From: DATDCV01 sp036524155 | GTDB lineage: Bacteria > Verrucomicrobiota > Verrucomicrobiia > Limisphaerales > UBA8199 | Assembly (NCBI GenBank): GCA_036524155.1 | Contig: DATDCV010000564.1 | Coordinates: forward strand, 1-23,841 | DNA: 23,841 nucleotides | Direction: 5' to 3' | Part shown: positions 15,936 through 23,587 of the stretch, piece by piece | How positions within the stretch are numbered: the first letter of the stretch is position 1 | Layout of the letters: every line of letters begins with the position of its first letter | The notes under the pieces: model-generated | Told to the model about the DNA's origin: nothing | The model's database searches: none | The model's input: the letters and a program-made list of their open reading frames with translations, nothing else | Translations under genes and position numbers: made by a program

Positions 15936-16862
15936 TTACCAGGTCCTTCCTTTCAGCAGTTTTTCCCTCTGGTACGGCGTCAACTCCTGGCCTTTGGTTT
16001 TGAGCCACTCGTCAAAATCCTTCTCCATCTCCTCCGACCATTTCCGGTCGATTTGGCCGGGGGTGTATTTGCCCTCACGGAGGCGCAAGTGGCCGAATTC
16101 GTCGCGCAGGCGCACGATTTCCGAGGTTTCGACCACCTCCTGCGCCAGGTGTGCCGGGATGAAGATGACGCCTTCCTTTTTGCCGAGCACGACGTCGCCG
16201 GGCATGACCGACGCGCGGCCGATGCGGACCGGCACGTTGATACCCATCAGCATGACGTCGGCGATGGCCGAAGGATCCCAACCGCGGTTGAACACCGGGA
16301 AATCAGGAATCTCCTCCACGCCCTGAATGTCACGCGCACCTCCGTGGATCACGAGGCCCTTGCCGCCGGTCTTGGCCCAAATCGAATTGGCTAGGTTATC
16401 GCCCATGAACGTGCCGTCGATCACCTTGCCCATCAGATCCACCACGATGACGTCTCCTTTGACCAGTGTATCGATGATCCAGGAGTTCTGGCCGCCGATG
16501 CGCCCTCCTTTTTCACCCTTGGCCTTAATCACGTCGTTGACATCCGGCCTGGTGGGTTGGAAGTAGGCCGTCACGGCCCGCCCTACAAGGACGGGTTCCT
16601 TGGGCCCGGCGAGGACCCAGTTGCCCTCGAATTGCTGGTTATAACCGTGGCGTTTGAGCACCGCCCAGGCCTCCTCGATCGAAACGGCCTTCATCCTTCC
16701 CAGCAAGTCGTCCGCCACTTTCGGCCGGCCATCGGGGAACCGCTCGCCTTTCCAGTCCGGGGTGTATTCGACCAGGTGCTCCTTGGTGAAGACGCCGGGC
16801 TGCGCGGAGGCGGGCGAAACGCAGAAGAGGCTCATAGCCACAACCGGGAGACTTAGTGACAT
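15936..16862 (-). CDS. Exported RraA-family protein (possible 4-hydroxy-2-oxoacid aldolase)
   Basis: The product is 308 residues from the ATG at 16862, chosen because it opens a clear signal peptide (MSLSLPVVAMSLFCVSPASA, 1-20). The frame is also open to an ATG at 17027 that overlaps the upstream stop as ATGA. That longer form would place the signal inside and translate repeat DNA, so I prefer the shorter one. The RraA fold is seen from about 80 to 230: VDLMGKVIDGTFMGDNLANS, then GGKGLVIHGGARDIQGV with the Arg-Asp pair (R177, D178) used for pyruvate enolate chemistry and metal binding in HMG/CHA aldolases, then FPVFNRG. The usual length is 160-230 residues, so the N-terminal 60 and C-terminal 70 residues (ending YQREKLLKGRTW) are extensions. 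An aldolase acting on the product of the neighbouring dehydratases is plausible but inferred. Confidence 0.85.
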   Translation of the reverse strand: MSLSLPVVAMSLFCVSPASAQPGVFTKEHLVEYTPDWKGERFPDGRPKVADDLLGRMKAVSIEEAWAVLKRHGYNQQFEGNWVLAGPKEPVLVGRAVTAYFQPTRPDVNDVIKAKGEKGGRIGGQNSWIIDTLVKGDVIVVDLMGKVIDGTFMGDNLANSIWAKTGGKGLVIHGGARDIQGVEEIPDFPVFNRGWDPSAIADVMLMGINVPVRIGRASVMPGDVVLGKKEGVIFIPAHLAQEVVETSEIVRLRDEFGHLRLREGKYTPGQIDRKWSEEMEKDFDEWLKTKGQELTPYQREKLLKGRTW

Positions 16863-16880
16863 TCGGACGAATCGCTGTGC

Positions 16881-17009
16881 GAAATCCGAAATCCGACATC
16901 CGAAATCCGAAGGCCAAACTCGCAGTATTGCCCATCGGACCGTCAAAGGCTCAGTGCAGTCTGCGCGACACTTTCGGCTCTCGGACTTCGGACTTCCGGT
17001 TCCGGATTC
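16881..17009. repeat. Heptamer-repeat tracts in opposite orientation inside the operon spacer
   Basis: At 16881-16913 the plus strand reads degenerate tandem copies of ATCCGAA (GAAATCCGAAATCCGACATC...). At about 16973-17009 it reads the opposite orientation (TCGGACTTCGGACTTCCGG). The two tracts can pair as an imperfect stem around a loop of about 60 nt. They fill most of the 161-nt gap between the enolase gene and the RraA start, in a cluster where the other gaps are 4-9 nt. Such SDFGF-coding heptamer tracts recur between genes in this bacterial group. Function unknown. Confidence 0.75.
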
Positions 17010-17023
17010 TGTGTCTTTTGGGC

Positions 17024-18469
17024 TCATGATGACCTTTCGATTTTCGCAGTTTCCACGCGTCGCTTCCCGGCCGGTTCATAGCTCCACGTGCGATCGTGGG
17101 AGCGTTCGCGGTTCCAATCATCCGTCGGCGGGAAAAAGAACTTTGTCGGGTCGCGGTCAGCCCGGCGCAAGGACTCCTTGACGGCAGCTTCATTTAGCGT
17201 AATCCCCAGCCCGGGCCCGTCAGGGACCTGGACGACCCCTTCCTTGCTTACAAGCGGTTTGGGCACGCCGTCTATGAGGTCCTCGTAATAAGGTGTATCG
17301 ACGTCGTGGTGCTCGAGGACCAGAAAGTTCTCGGTGGCCGCGGCGCAATGGATGCTCGCATAGAGGAGAATCGGCGAACCGGCCATGTGCATCGCCATGC
17401 CGATGCCGTGTTCCATCGCGAGATCCCCGATCTTCTTCGTCTCCAATAGCCCGCCGGAAGTCGCCAGGTCGGGGTGGCAGAACGCAATCGCCTTCTTTTC
17501 GAACAGAGGCAGAAAGCCTTCCTTCAAATAGATGTCCTCGCCGGTGGCCAGCGGAGTTTTGCAGGAGTTTTTCAACCGCAGGTAATCCTCCGGGTAATCC
17601 CACGGAACCAGATCTTCGAGCCACGCGAAATTGAACGGGTCCATGGCCTGGGCCATCTTAATGGCATCCTCGACGCCGATATGGCCGAAGTGATCCGCCG
17701 CGATGGGTATGTCCCACCCGACGATGTCTCGGATTGTACGCACGTATTCCTGCAGCCTGGCAAGGCCCTTGTCGGTTACCCGAATGCCTGTGAACGGGTG
17801 GCGCACATTCAGGCCGAAAGTGGAGCGGCGTTGCGGGGATGGTTCCACGCCCTGGCCATGAGGATACGTCAGCGCTCCTTCCACATCCCGCACCAGATTG
17901 ATCCCGACATCCATCTTGAGGAAAGTGAACCCGCGCTCACGTCGTTGCTTTAAGCGCTGGCCCATTTCCTCCGGGTCACGGCGGCTGGGGGTGTCGGCAT
18001 AAACTCGAATCTGGTCTCGAAACTTGCCGCCCAGCATTTGCCAGCAAGGCACACCCCAGGCCTTGCCGGCCAAATCCCAGCAGGCCATTTCGAGCGCCAC
18101 CACGCCCCCCGCTTGCCGTCCATTTCCTCCAAACTGCTTCAGCTTGCGGAAAATCTTGTCCACGTGGCAGGGATTTTCGCCCAGCACCCGGCTCTTGAGC
18201 ATCAGGGCATAGGTAGGCGAAGCGCCGTCGCGAATTTCGCCGTAGCCACACAGGCCCTGGTTGGTCTCGAGGCGGACCACATGGCTGCGCATGCTGCCCA
18301 CCATCGGAACGATCCGCAGGTCGGTGATCTTGAGTTTCGAGGGTTCGGACCGCGTGTTGACACGGTCCCGCACCCCTTCAACTTCAGCCGCGGAGGTCAG
18401 GCTCCGACAACCCGTCGCGCCCGCCACTGCCCCGATGCCAAGTGATTTGAGCAAGTCGCGTCGATTCAT
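17024..18469 (-). CDS. Tat-exported mandelate racemase/muconate lactonizing enzyme family protein
   Basis: This is a 481-residue enolase-superfamily enzyme. The N-terminus, MNRRDLLKSLGIGAVAGATGC, is a Tat signal whose first eight residues match the ManD-like neighbour; ATGC at 18-21 could be a lipobox. The capping domain (about 47-150) includes VVALEMACWDLAGKAWGVP. In the barrel, FLKMD (183-187) holds the KxD acid/base site, AADHFGHIG (257-265) gives metal ligand D259, WLEDLVPW (283-290) gives E285 and TGEDIYLKEG (309-318) gives E311. MHMAGSP (360-366) has the second catalytic histidine, H361. This set suits a sugar-acid dehydratase such as galactonate/gluconate types, but the substrate cannot be read from the sequence. 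The gene starts 4 nt after the transporter's stop. The C-terminal 45 residues are an extra charged tail. Confidence 0.9.
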   Translation of the reverse strand: MNRRDLLKSLGIGAVAGATGCRSLTSAAEVEGVRDRVNTRSEPSKLKITDLRIVPMVGSMRSHVVRLETNQGLCGYGEIRDGASPTYALMLKSRVLGENPCHVDKIFRKLKQFGGNGRQAGGVVALEMACWDLAGKAWGVPCWQMLGGKFRDQIRVYADTPSRRDPEEMGQRLKQRRERGFTFLKMDVGINLVRDVEGALTYPHGQGVEPSPQRRSTFGLNVRHPFTGIRVTDKGLARLQEYVRTIRDIVGWDIPIAADHFGHIGVEDAIKMAQAMDPFNFAWLEDLVPWDYPEDYLRLKNSCKTPLATGEDIYLKEGFLPLFEKKAIAFCHPDLATSGGLLETKKIGDLAMEHGIGMAMHMAGSPILLYASIHCAAATENFLVLEHHDVDTPYYEDLIDGVPKPLVSKEGVVQVPDGPGLGITLNEAAVKESLRRADRDPTKFFFPPTDDWNRERSHDRTWSYEPAGKRRVETAKIERSS

Positions 18470-18473
18470 GTGA

Positions 18474-19733
18474 CTATTTTCGATTCGAGGTTTCCTTCCC
18501 CACCAATGGAGGACCCCACTTGCGAGGCCCGGGCGCCGAATTGGCCGCCAAAGCTGGCACGGGTCGCCGACGCCACCAGCTTGCGAGAATCGAGCCGGAT
18601 ATGTTCATCCAAGGGCCGAAAATCGCCGGCGCGAGCGCCGCGTCGGCGCTCTTGAGCACACCCATTGCCAGACCCGTGGCCATCCCCCCGTTCTGCATAC
18701 CGACCTCAATGGCGATGGTGCGGCAGGTGGTCTCATCCAGCCGGACGGCGCGCGACAGCCAATAACCGAACAGGTAACCAATCGCATTGTGCAACATCGC
18801 GGCGATAATCAGCGCGCCGCCAACTGTCAGCAGACGCTCGCGCGACCGGGCCGTGATGATGGCGAGGATCACGCAAATGCCGATCATTGACACCAACGGC
18901 AGAACGCGATCCATCCAGGTGCCCGGGCGCCGGGCGATGACGCTCACGATCAGTTTCGCCAGGGCTACGAGTCCAATCAGACTCAAGCCGAGCGCCGCGC
19001 CGGCCTGCAGGACGGCGAAACGTCCGAAAACACCGCCCGGCGCGAGCGCTACGGCCGCCGCCAGCGCCGCGCTGCCGGCCGCCACCGCTCCCAACAGCAG
19101 CCCGCGATTGAAGCATGCCCGCGCACCATAAAGAACACGATTAGCTGCCAGGCCCGCCACCACCGGCACGATGACGATATTGAAGATCTCAAGCAGCATC
19201 TTAAGGAAGTCGATGGGCACCATTCGGCCGGCTAGCGTCTGCATCAGGAAGGGTGTCATGATGGGCGAGATCAGCGTCGAACATGCCGTCACCGTGACCG
19301 CCAGCGCCACGTTCCCGCCTGCCAGGTACGCTATCAGGTTCGAGGCCGCACCGCTCGATACCGAGCCAACCAGGATCACCCCGGCGGCCACCTCCGCCGG
19401 AAACCCGAACAGCCGCGCGATCGCGAAGCCGGCGAGGGGCATCACTGTGTAGTGCAAGGCTAAACCGATGAACACCGGCCATGGCATCGCGAACACCCGC
19501 GCAAAATCCGCGACGCTGAGTTTGGTCCCCATGCCGAACATGATGATCTGCACCAGCGGCACCACCAGGTTCTTCAGGTCGTATCCGAACCAAACGTCGA
19601 AGGCCTGGGGCCACACCATGGCCGCGGTAACCGAAGTGAACACCCAAACTGTGAACGCGAGGCTTCGGGCCATGCGATAACACATCAACGCGATCGCCAC
19701 GCAGGCAAGGACAGCGACCAACACAGCGCCCAT
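18474..19733 (-). CDS. BASS-family (bile acid:sodium symporter-like) transporter
   Basis: This is a 419-residue inner-membrane protein with about ten hydrophobic helices. Family hallmarks are the helix-breaking segment GSVSSGAASNLIAYLAGGNVALAV (about 123-146) and IEVGMQNGGMATGLA (342-356), which form the crossed substrate and sodium site in BASS proteins. VVPLVQIIMFGMGTKLS (57-73) is a third typical stretch. Bacterial members are usually 300-330 residues. This one carries extra hydrophobic length between about 200 and 275 and a basic C-terminal tail after residue 388. BASS proteins import organic anions with sodium, including pantoate, pyruvate and 2-keto acids as well as bile acids. As first gene of the exported dehydratase cluster it probably imports the product or the substrate, which is inference. 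GAGC lies upstream of the ATG at 19733. Confidence 0.9.
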   Translation of the reverse strand: MGAVLVAVLACVAIALMCYRMARSLAFTVWVFTSVTAAMVWPQAFDVWFGYDLKNLVVPLVQIIMFGMGTKLSVADFARVFAMPWPVFIGLALHYTVMPLAGFAIARLFGFPAEVAAGVILVGSVSSGAASNLIAYLAGGNVALAVTVTACSTLISPIMTPFLMQTLAGRMVPIDFLKMLLEIFNIVIVPVVAGLAANRVLYGARACFNRGLLLGAVAAGSAALAAAVALAPGGVFGRFAVLQAGAALGLSLIGLVALAKLIVSVIARRPGTWMDRVLPLVSMIGICVILAIITARSRERLLTVGGALIIAAMLHNAIGYLFGYWLSRAVRLDETTCRTIAIEVGMQNGGMATGLAMGVLKSADAALAPAIFGPWMNISGSILASWWRRRPVPALAANSAPGPRKWGPPLVGKETSNRK

Positions 19734-20092
19734 AGGTGCTCAGGGTTTAAGCAGGCGAACTCGGCTTAGTCAAGACATCACTTATTCGGCGAATGAGCGG
19801 CGGCTGGCCTTCATCCCTTCGATCGGTTGCCAGCAGGTAATTTTCCCGGCTCGGACTGCCTTCGCCGAAAACACCGCCGCAATCACTTCTATCGCTCAAT
19901 ATAAAAGGGGACCGCCATAAGTGCGCCAAAAAGAATGTACCAAAAGACTTGATAGCTGTCCGAGATCGATTACCATTAGGCGCAACACCCTGCCAGTGGC
20001 TGCCGTGCGTGCAAAAAGCGGCTGGCGCTCGCCCGATTGCGGCTCGACCTGGCACCGTGACTATAGCGCACCTGAGCCCAACGTCTGACCTT
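19734..20092. other. Divergent promoter region between the transporter operon and a prepilin-like gene
   Basis: This 359-nt stretch separates two divergent genes and must hold both promoters. The part from 19885 to 19980 is clearly AT-richer than the rest (CAATATAAAAGGGG, CCAAAAAGAATG), as expected for promoter DNA. Weak open frames here have no protein-like features. No strong palindrome was seen. Confidence 0.5.
19949..19976 (+). promoter_or_regulatory. Candidate sigma-70-like promoter for the prepilin-like gene
   Basis: TTGATA (19949-19954, five of six matches to TTGACA) is followed after 16 nt by TACCAT (19971-19976), which keeps the four most conserved -10 bases. It would give a leader of roughly 110 nt before the ATG at 20093. 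Chance matches of this quality are common, and promoter consensus in this phylum is poorly defined. Confidence 0.2.
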
Positions 20093-20962
20093 ATGAAAAC
20101 AAACGAGAGGACCCGCCCGCATCACGCCGGTCCAACCGGCGCGTTCACGTTAATCGAGTTGCTGGTGGTGATCGCAATCATCGCCATTTTGGCTGCCATG
20201 CTGTTACCCGCTCTGTCCCGCGCCAAAGCCAAGGCCATGTCCGTCAACTGCATCTCCAACGATCGGCAGTTGATTACTGCCTATGTTATGTACGCGGGCG
20301 ATAACCGGGGTCTGTTGCTGCCGACCCGCTACCAGGGGCCCACAGGGATGGTCGACCTTTACGCTGGCGGGTATTGGAACGGGCCCAACCCCGACATCAC
20401 TTCCGCTATGACCGTCGTCCAGGCCAAAGCCGCCTTCGAAAAAGGCATGATGGCTTCTCCCCTCTACCCCTACTGTAAAAACGTCGAGGCCTATCATTGC
20501 CCGGGCGATATGCGCACCAAGAACCGCAAACCGGGCAACGGTTGGGCCTACGATAGTTACTCGAAAGCTGACCCGATTTCCGGCGGTATCTGGTCTTCCT
20601 ACACTCAACCGGGTCAAAAACCGTTTATCAAAGATACGGACCCGACTGTCCCCACCATGACCATGGTGTTCATCGAAGAAGCCGACCCGCGCGGTTACAA
20701 TAACGGCACTTGGGCGTTTAATACGAGCCCGCCCGGGTGGGTCGACACCTTCGCTGTGTTTCACGGCGAGAACAGTTCGATTGCCTTTATCGACGGCCAT
20801 ACCGAGGGCCATAAATGGCTCGAAGCCACCACCATCAAGGCCGCGCGCGACTCCGCCAACGGGGTCGAAAGCTTTTATTGGTCCGCCGGTAACCCCAAGT
20901 CAAACCGCGATTTTGTCTGGGTCTTCGACCGCTACCGTTTCATAGGCTGGAAACCGCTGTAG
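20093..20962 (+). CDS. Prepilin-like protein with H-X9-DG motif
   Basis: The product is 289 residues. The start at 20093 gives a 17-residue basic leader (MKTNERTRPHHAGPTGA) before the class III signal FTLIELLVVIAIIAILAAML. The glutamate is at +5 of the mature protein, as required for methylation. The residue before the cleavage site is Ala, not the usual Gly, although a Gly stands one position earlier. The hydrophobic helix continues into LPALSRAKAKAMSVNCISNDRQL. A large extracellular part follows with HGENSSIAFIDG (224-235), the H-X9-DG motif shared by thousands of Planctomycetes/Verrucomicrobia pseudopilins. It would be processed by a prepilin peptidase and sit in the inner membrane or a pseudopilus. 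No secretion-system core gene lies nearby, so its role is unknown. Confidence 0.92.
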   Translation: MKTNERTRPHHAGPTGAFTLIELLVVIAIIAILAAMLLPALSRAKAKAMSVNCISNDRQLITAYVMYAGDNRGLLLPTRYQGPTGMVDLYAGGYWNGPNPDITSAMTVVQAKAAFEKGMMASPLYPYCKNVEAYHCPGDMRTKNRKPGNGWAYDSYSKADPISGGIWSSYTQPGQKPFIKDTDPTVPTMTMVFIEEADPRGYNNGTWAFNTSPPGWVDTFAVFHGENSSIAFIDGHTEGHKWLEATTIKAARDSANGVESFYWSAGNPKSNRDFVWVFDRYRFIGWKPL

Positions 20963-21038
20963 TAAAAGCCCCCTCGTAGCTACAGCATTGGTCTTGCGTC
21001 TCTTTGGTGGACGGCTTGGACGAGTTGTTCCTGATGCA

Positions 21039-22463
21039 TTACAGACGTTTCAACAGCCCGTAAGGCAAAGCCACCGAGGCCATGTAGACCGGATTTTGCC
21101 GTGCCTGGCCACTGGGCCCGAACACCTCCCAGGGTGCGCCGTGGCCCGGGCCCAGGCGGAAATCCTGTGCGCGCAAGTGGGCGGTCATCTCGCTGAATAC
21201 CCGCAACGCGAGCTTCCGGTCGTCTTGCCACAAAGCCTCGATCAACCAGCCTGAGGCCGTGTGCCAATAGCCGCCGTTCTGGTAGGTGTTTATGGCGCAC
21301 ATCGATCGCTCCCAGGCAGTCGTCTTGGAGAAGTCCATGTCTGTGGGCACTTGCCGCACTCCACCTTCGAGCGTAATGGTGCCGCGGCGAAGGGCGCCGG
21401 CGATCGTTTTTCGCGCCGCTGCCGCGTCGGCGCGTCCGAGCACGCCGAGGTGCAGGGCGAACAGTGTGCCCCAAACGTCAGCCTGACGGCTCAGCTCGGT
21501 CGAAGCCCGGAGCCATCCACCGACGCTTTTCGGGTCCGCAAAAGTAGGAGCGAGATTCGCCCGGATGGCTTGTTGCGCCTGTCGGTACCCGGTCACCAGT
21601 TCGCGCCGCCCAACAGCACGCGCCAGTTCGATCAACTCGCCGGCCGCCCGGTAGCGCAGCAGAGAGGCAAACAACAACTTGCCCGTGTGCGTCTCCCCGT
21701 CGCAGAAACCGAAGCCCACGGCGCGGTCCGCCTCACTGGTTTGGGCGAGGCCGGTTGTCGGATCCGTGGTTGGGCTGGCAAACGCGTTGGCCAGCCGATC
21801 GAACACCGCGACACCGTTGACCTCGGTCTTGAGCGTTTCGACATCGTGCGTCGCCTTCCAGTAGGTGTAGGCGATGTGGACAAACTCGTAATGATCGTCG
21901 ATGGGCGGGACGCGGCCGCAGGCGCCGGCACCCTGATCCTCGCCGGATGCATAAGTGCCCGGGTAGAAAGTCGGGCGGCCATCATAGTTGATATGATCGG
22001 GAATAGCCCAGGGCGGCACGTGCAGGCCGTCGGCCAGGTTCCGGTCGGTCGGTCCATTTTGGGCGCGACAAGTAAGCAACAGGTGCTGGCGTAGCTCTTC
22101 GGCGGTGATGAATCCGGAATCAACGGACATCGCGAAGTCGCGGACCCAATAGGCGGTATAGGTATCCTTGCCGGGCGTGACGAGCGTGAAACCGCAAGTG
22201 TTGGTTATGGTCCAGCGACCGCCCCCATTCGAGCCCGGCTTGACTCGCGAGGCCTCGACCACGTCACGGGTCATATCGCGAAGGAAGTCCAGGTCAGCTT
22301 TGGGCAGTTCGCTGCCGGCACAAACGAAAGCCATGACGGCCATCAGCAGGCCGCTGGCGATCGCGCTCCTCGCCGACACCAAACTGGGCCAGCGAAGCGC
22401 TGGCTCTTGCGACTGTGAGAACGTGAAAGGCAGGTGAGGGCGATCGTTCATAGCCCCGAGCAT
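21039..22463 (-). CDS. Secreted (alpha/alpha)6-barrel glycosidase-like protein
   Basis: The product is about 474 residues. ATG codons at 22463 and 22451 are both possible, as is a GTG at 22469. None has a good Shine-Dalgarno, and the choice does not affect the export signal (hydrophobic core ASGLLMAVMAFVCAGS, about 37-52). The mature part looks helical, with motifs of the six-hairpin glycosidase superfamily: DTYTAYWVRDFAMSVDSGF near the N-terminus, PPIDDHYEFVHIAYTYWKAT, a GETHTGKLLFASLLRYR helix, and GGYWHTASGWLIEALWQDD near the C-terminus. The WVRD, DDHYEF and GGYWH stretches probably line the active site. I cannot assign a numbered GH family or a substrate. It is followed in the convergent direction by the prepilin-like gene, 76 nt away, and lies 104 nt downstream of a second prepilin-like gene on the same strand. 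Confidence 0.82.
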   Translation of the reverse strand: MLGAMNDRPHLPFTFSQSQEPALRWPSLVSARSAIASGLLMAVMAFVCAGSELPKADLDFLRDMTRDVVEASRVKPGSNGGGRWTITNTCGFTLVTPGKDTYTAYWVRDFAMSVDSGFITAEELRQHLLLTCRAQNGPTDRNLADGLHVPPWAIPDHINYDGRPTFYPGTYASGEDQGAGACGRVPPIDDHYEFVHIAYTYWKATHDVETLKTEVNGVAVFDRLANAFASPTTDPTTGLAQTSEADRAVGFGFCDGETHTGKLLFASLLRYRAAGELIELARAVGRRELVTGYRQAQQAIRANLAPTFADPKSVGGWLRASTELSRQADVWGTLFALHLGVLGRADAAAARKTIAGALRRGTITLEGGVRQVPTDMDFSKTTAWERSMCAINTYQNGGYWHTASGWLIEALWQDDRKLALRVFSEMTAHLRAQDFRLGPGHGAPWEVFGPSGQARQNPVYMASVALPYGLLKRL

Positions 22464-22567
22464 ATTCACGCGGACAATCCAAGTCAGTGCGATTTGGTTA
22501 ATATCGCGTCACTCGGGCGGCTCATTGCTGCGGGGGGCCGCATGGCAGAGTTTGCACCGGCTTGGAA

Positions 22568-23284
22568 TCAGTACCTCTGCTCCCGCCAGTCGTCCACGGT
22601 GATCCTCTGCGCCCTGCGCCATTGAGCGTGCCCGTCATAGAAAAGAAGATTCGGGCCGACGCCATGCCGCGCCGCCGCGACCCTTCTCTCGGTGTTGAGA
22701 GCTCGGCCGCTGGAGTTGTAAGGGAGATGCGAGGGGCTCCAGACATCGTTCAACAAGGGCGACCCGCTCGAAGGCAGTTCGGTGACGATCGGTCGCCACG
22801 ACCCGTATTCGTTATCGGCGAAATAGATCGTGTCGACGGGTCGCTGCACCCGGAGCAGGCTGGTCAAACCGACCACCTCGCGGCCCACGGGATCGGTCGG
22901 ACTGCTGAATTGCCAGGCGTTGACGACGTAGCAGATCAACTGGCGCTTCTCGGGATAGCTGGGGCAGAGATAGACCTTCACCCGTCCGAATTCATTGGTG
23001 CGCCGCCCACCCAATTCCGGGGTGAATACTCTCCACCAGGGCGGTTCGTTTCCGCGCGGCACAAACCCGCGGTTGTCCTCGGCGTACATCTGCATGCCGA
23101 GACCCATTTGCCGGAGATTACTAAGGCAATTTGCCTTTTTGCCGGATTCCTTGGCGCGACCGAGCGCCGGCAGCAGCATCGCGGCCAGGATGGCGATGAT
23201 GGCGATCACCACCAGCAGCTCAATCAAAGTAAAGCCGACCGGCCAACCGGCCTTCGTTCGATTCCTATGTTGTCTGGCTGACAT
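22568..23284 (-). CDS. Second prepilin-like protein with H-X9-DG motif
   Basis: The product is 238 residues from the ATG at 23284. This gives the leader MSARQHRNRTKAGWPVG followed by FTLIELLVVIAIIAILAAML with a canonical Gly at -1 and Glu at +5. An in-frame ATG 18 codons upstream (23338) would make an unusually long leader. The helix ends LPALGRAKESGKKANCLSNLRQMGLGMQMYAEDNRG, very like other verrucomicrobial pseudopilins. HGVGPNLLFYDG (207-218) is the H-X9-DG motif. The globular part contains VYLCPSYPEKR and ADNEYGSWRP. Beyond the N-terminal helix and the final motif it is not close to the protein at 20093, so the two are distant paralogues. It may share a transcript with the glycosidase-like gene downstream. 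Confidence 0.92.
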   Translation of the reverse strand: MSARQHRNRTKAGWPVGFTLIELLVVIAIIAILAAMLLPALGRAKESGKKANCLSNLRQMGLGMQMYAEDNRGFVPRGNEPPWWRVFTPELGGRRTNEFGRVKVYLCPSYPEKRQLICYVVNAWQFSSPTDPVGREVVGLTSLLRVQRPVDTIYFADNEYGSWRPIVTELPSSGSPLLNDVWSPSHLPYNSSGRALNTERRVAAARHGVGPNLLFYDGHAQWRRAQRITVDDWREQRY

Positions 23285-23587
23285 CGCAAAGCCGGGACGA
23301 CCCGCGTTTCGGCAAAAGGCGCCCGGCTGGCATGCCATTCTCAGCCAGTCCGCAAGCTATACGCAAGCGTTTTGGCAGTGCCAATGGCCCCCTCTTGATC
23401 GCCGCAGCTACCGATTGCGCGGGAGCAGAACTCGCCGTCAGGCCGCTGAAACGGTGGTGGCGTCATTTCCCGACAGCGCCCTCTTGATTAACTCTAACTC
23501 ACGCCGTCATTCGTCGCTGGCGTGTTCCAGTTTGCCGGCGCGCCGATACCAGTACCGGCTGTTATCCTGGTCGCCTTCAGTTCTTTT
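23285..23587. other. Intergenic region without recognisable features
   Basis: This stretch of about 300 nt lies between the partial gene at the right edge and the second prepilin-like gene, both on the minus strand. Open frames on either strand have no protein-like pattern. I saw no strong hairpin, tandem repeat or promoter pair. An AT-rich patch around 23480-23510 (TTGATTAACTCTAACTC) could be part of a promoter. Confidence 0.4.

Noticed and set aside
16881..17009. Possible CRISPR-like array
   Set aside because: The unit is only about 7 nt, degenerate, without spacers of regular length, and no cas gene is present. It is a simple heptamer repeat.
19747..20055. Minus-strand open frame of about 100 codons in the divergent promoter region
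   Set aside because: It has no protein-like pattern or ribosome-binding site, and it occupies the space needed for two promoters.
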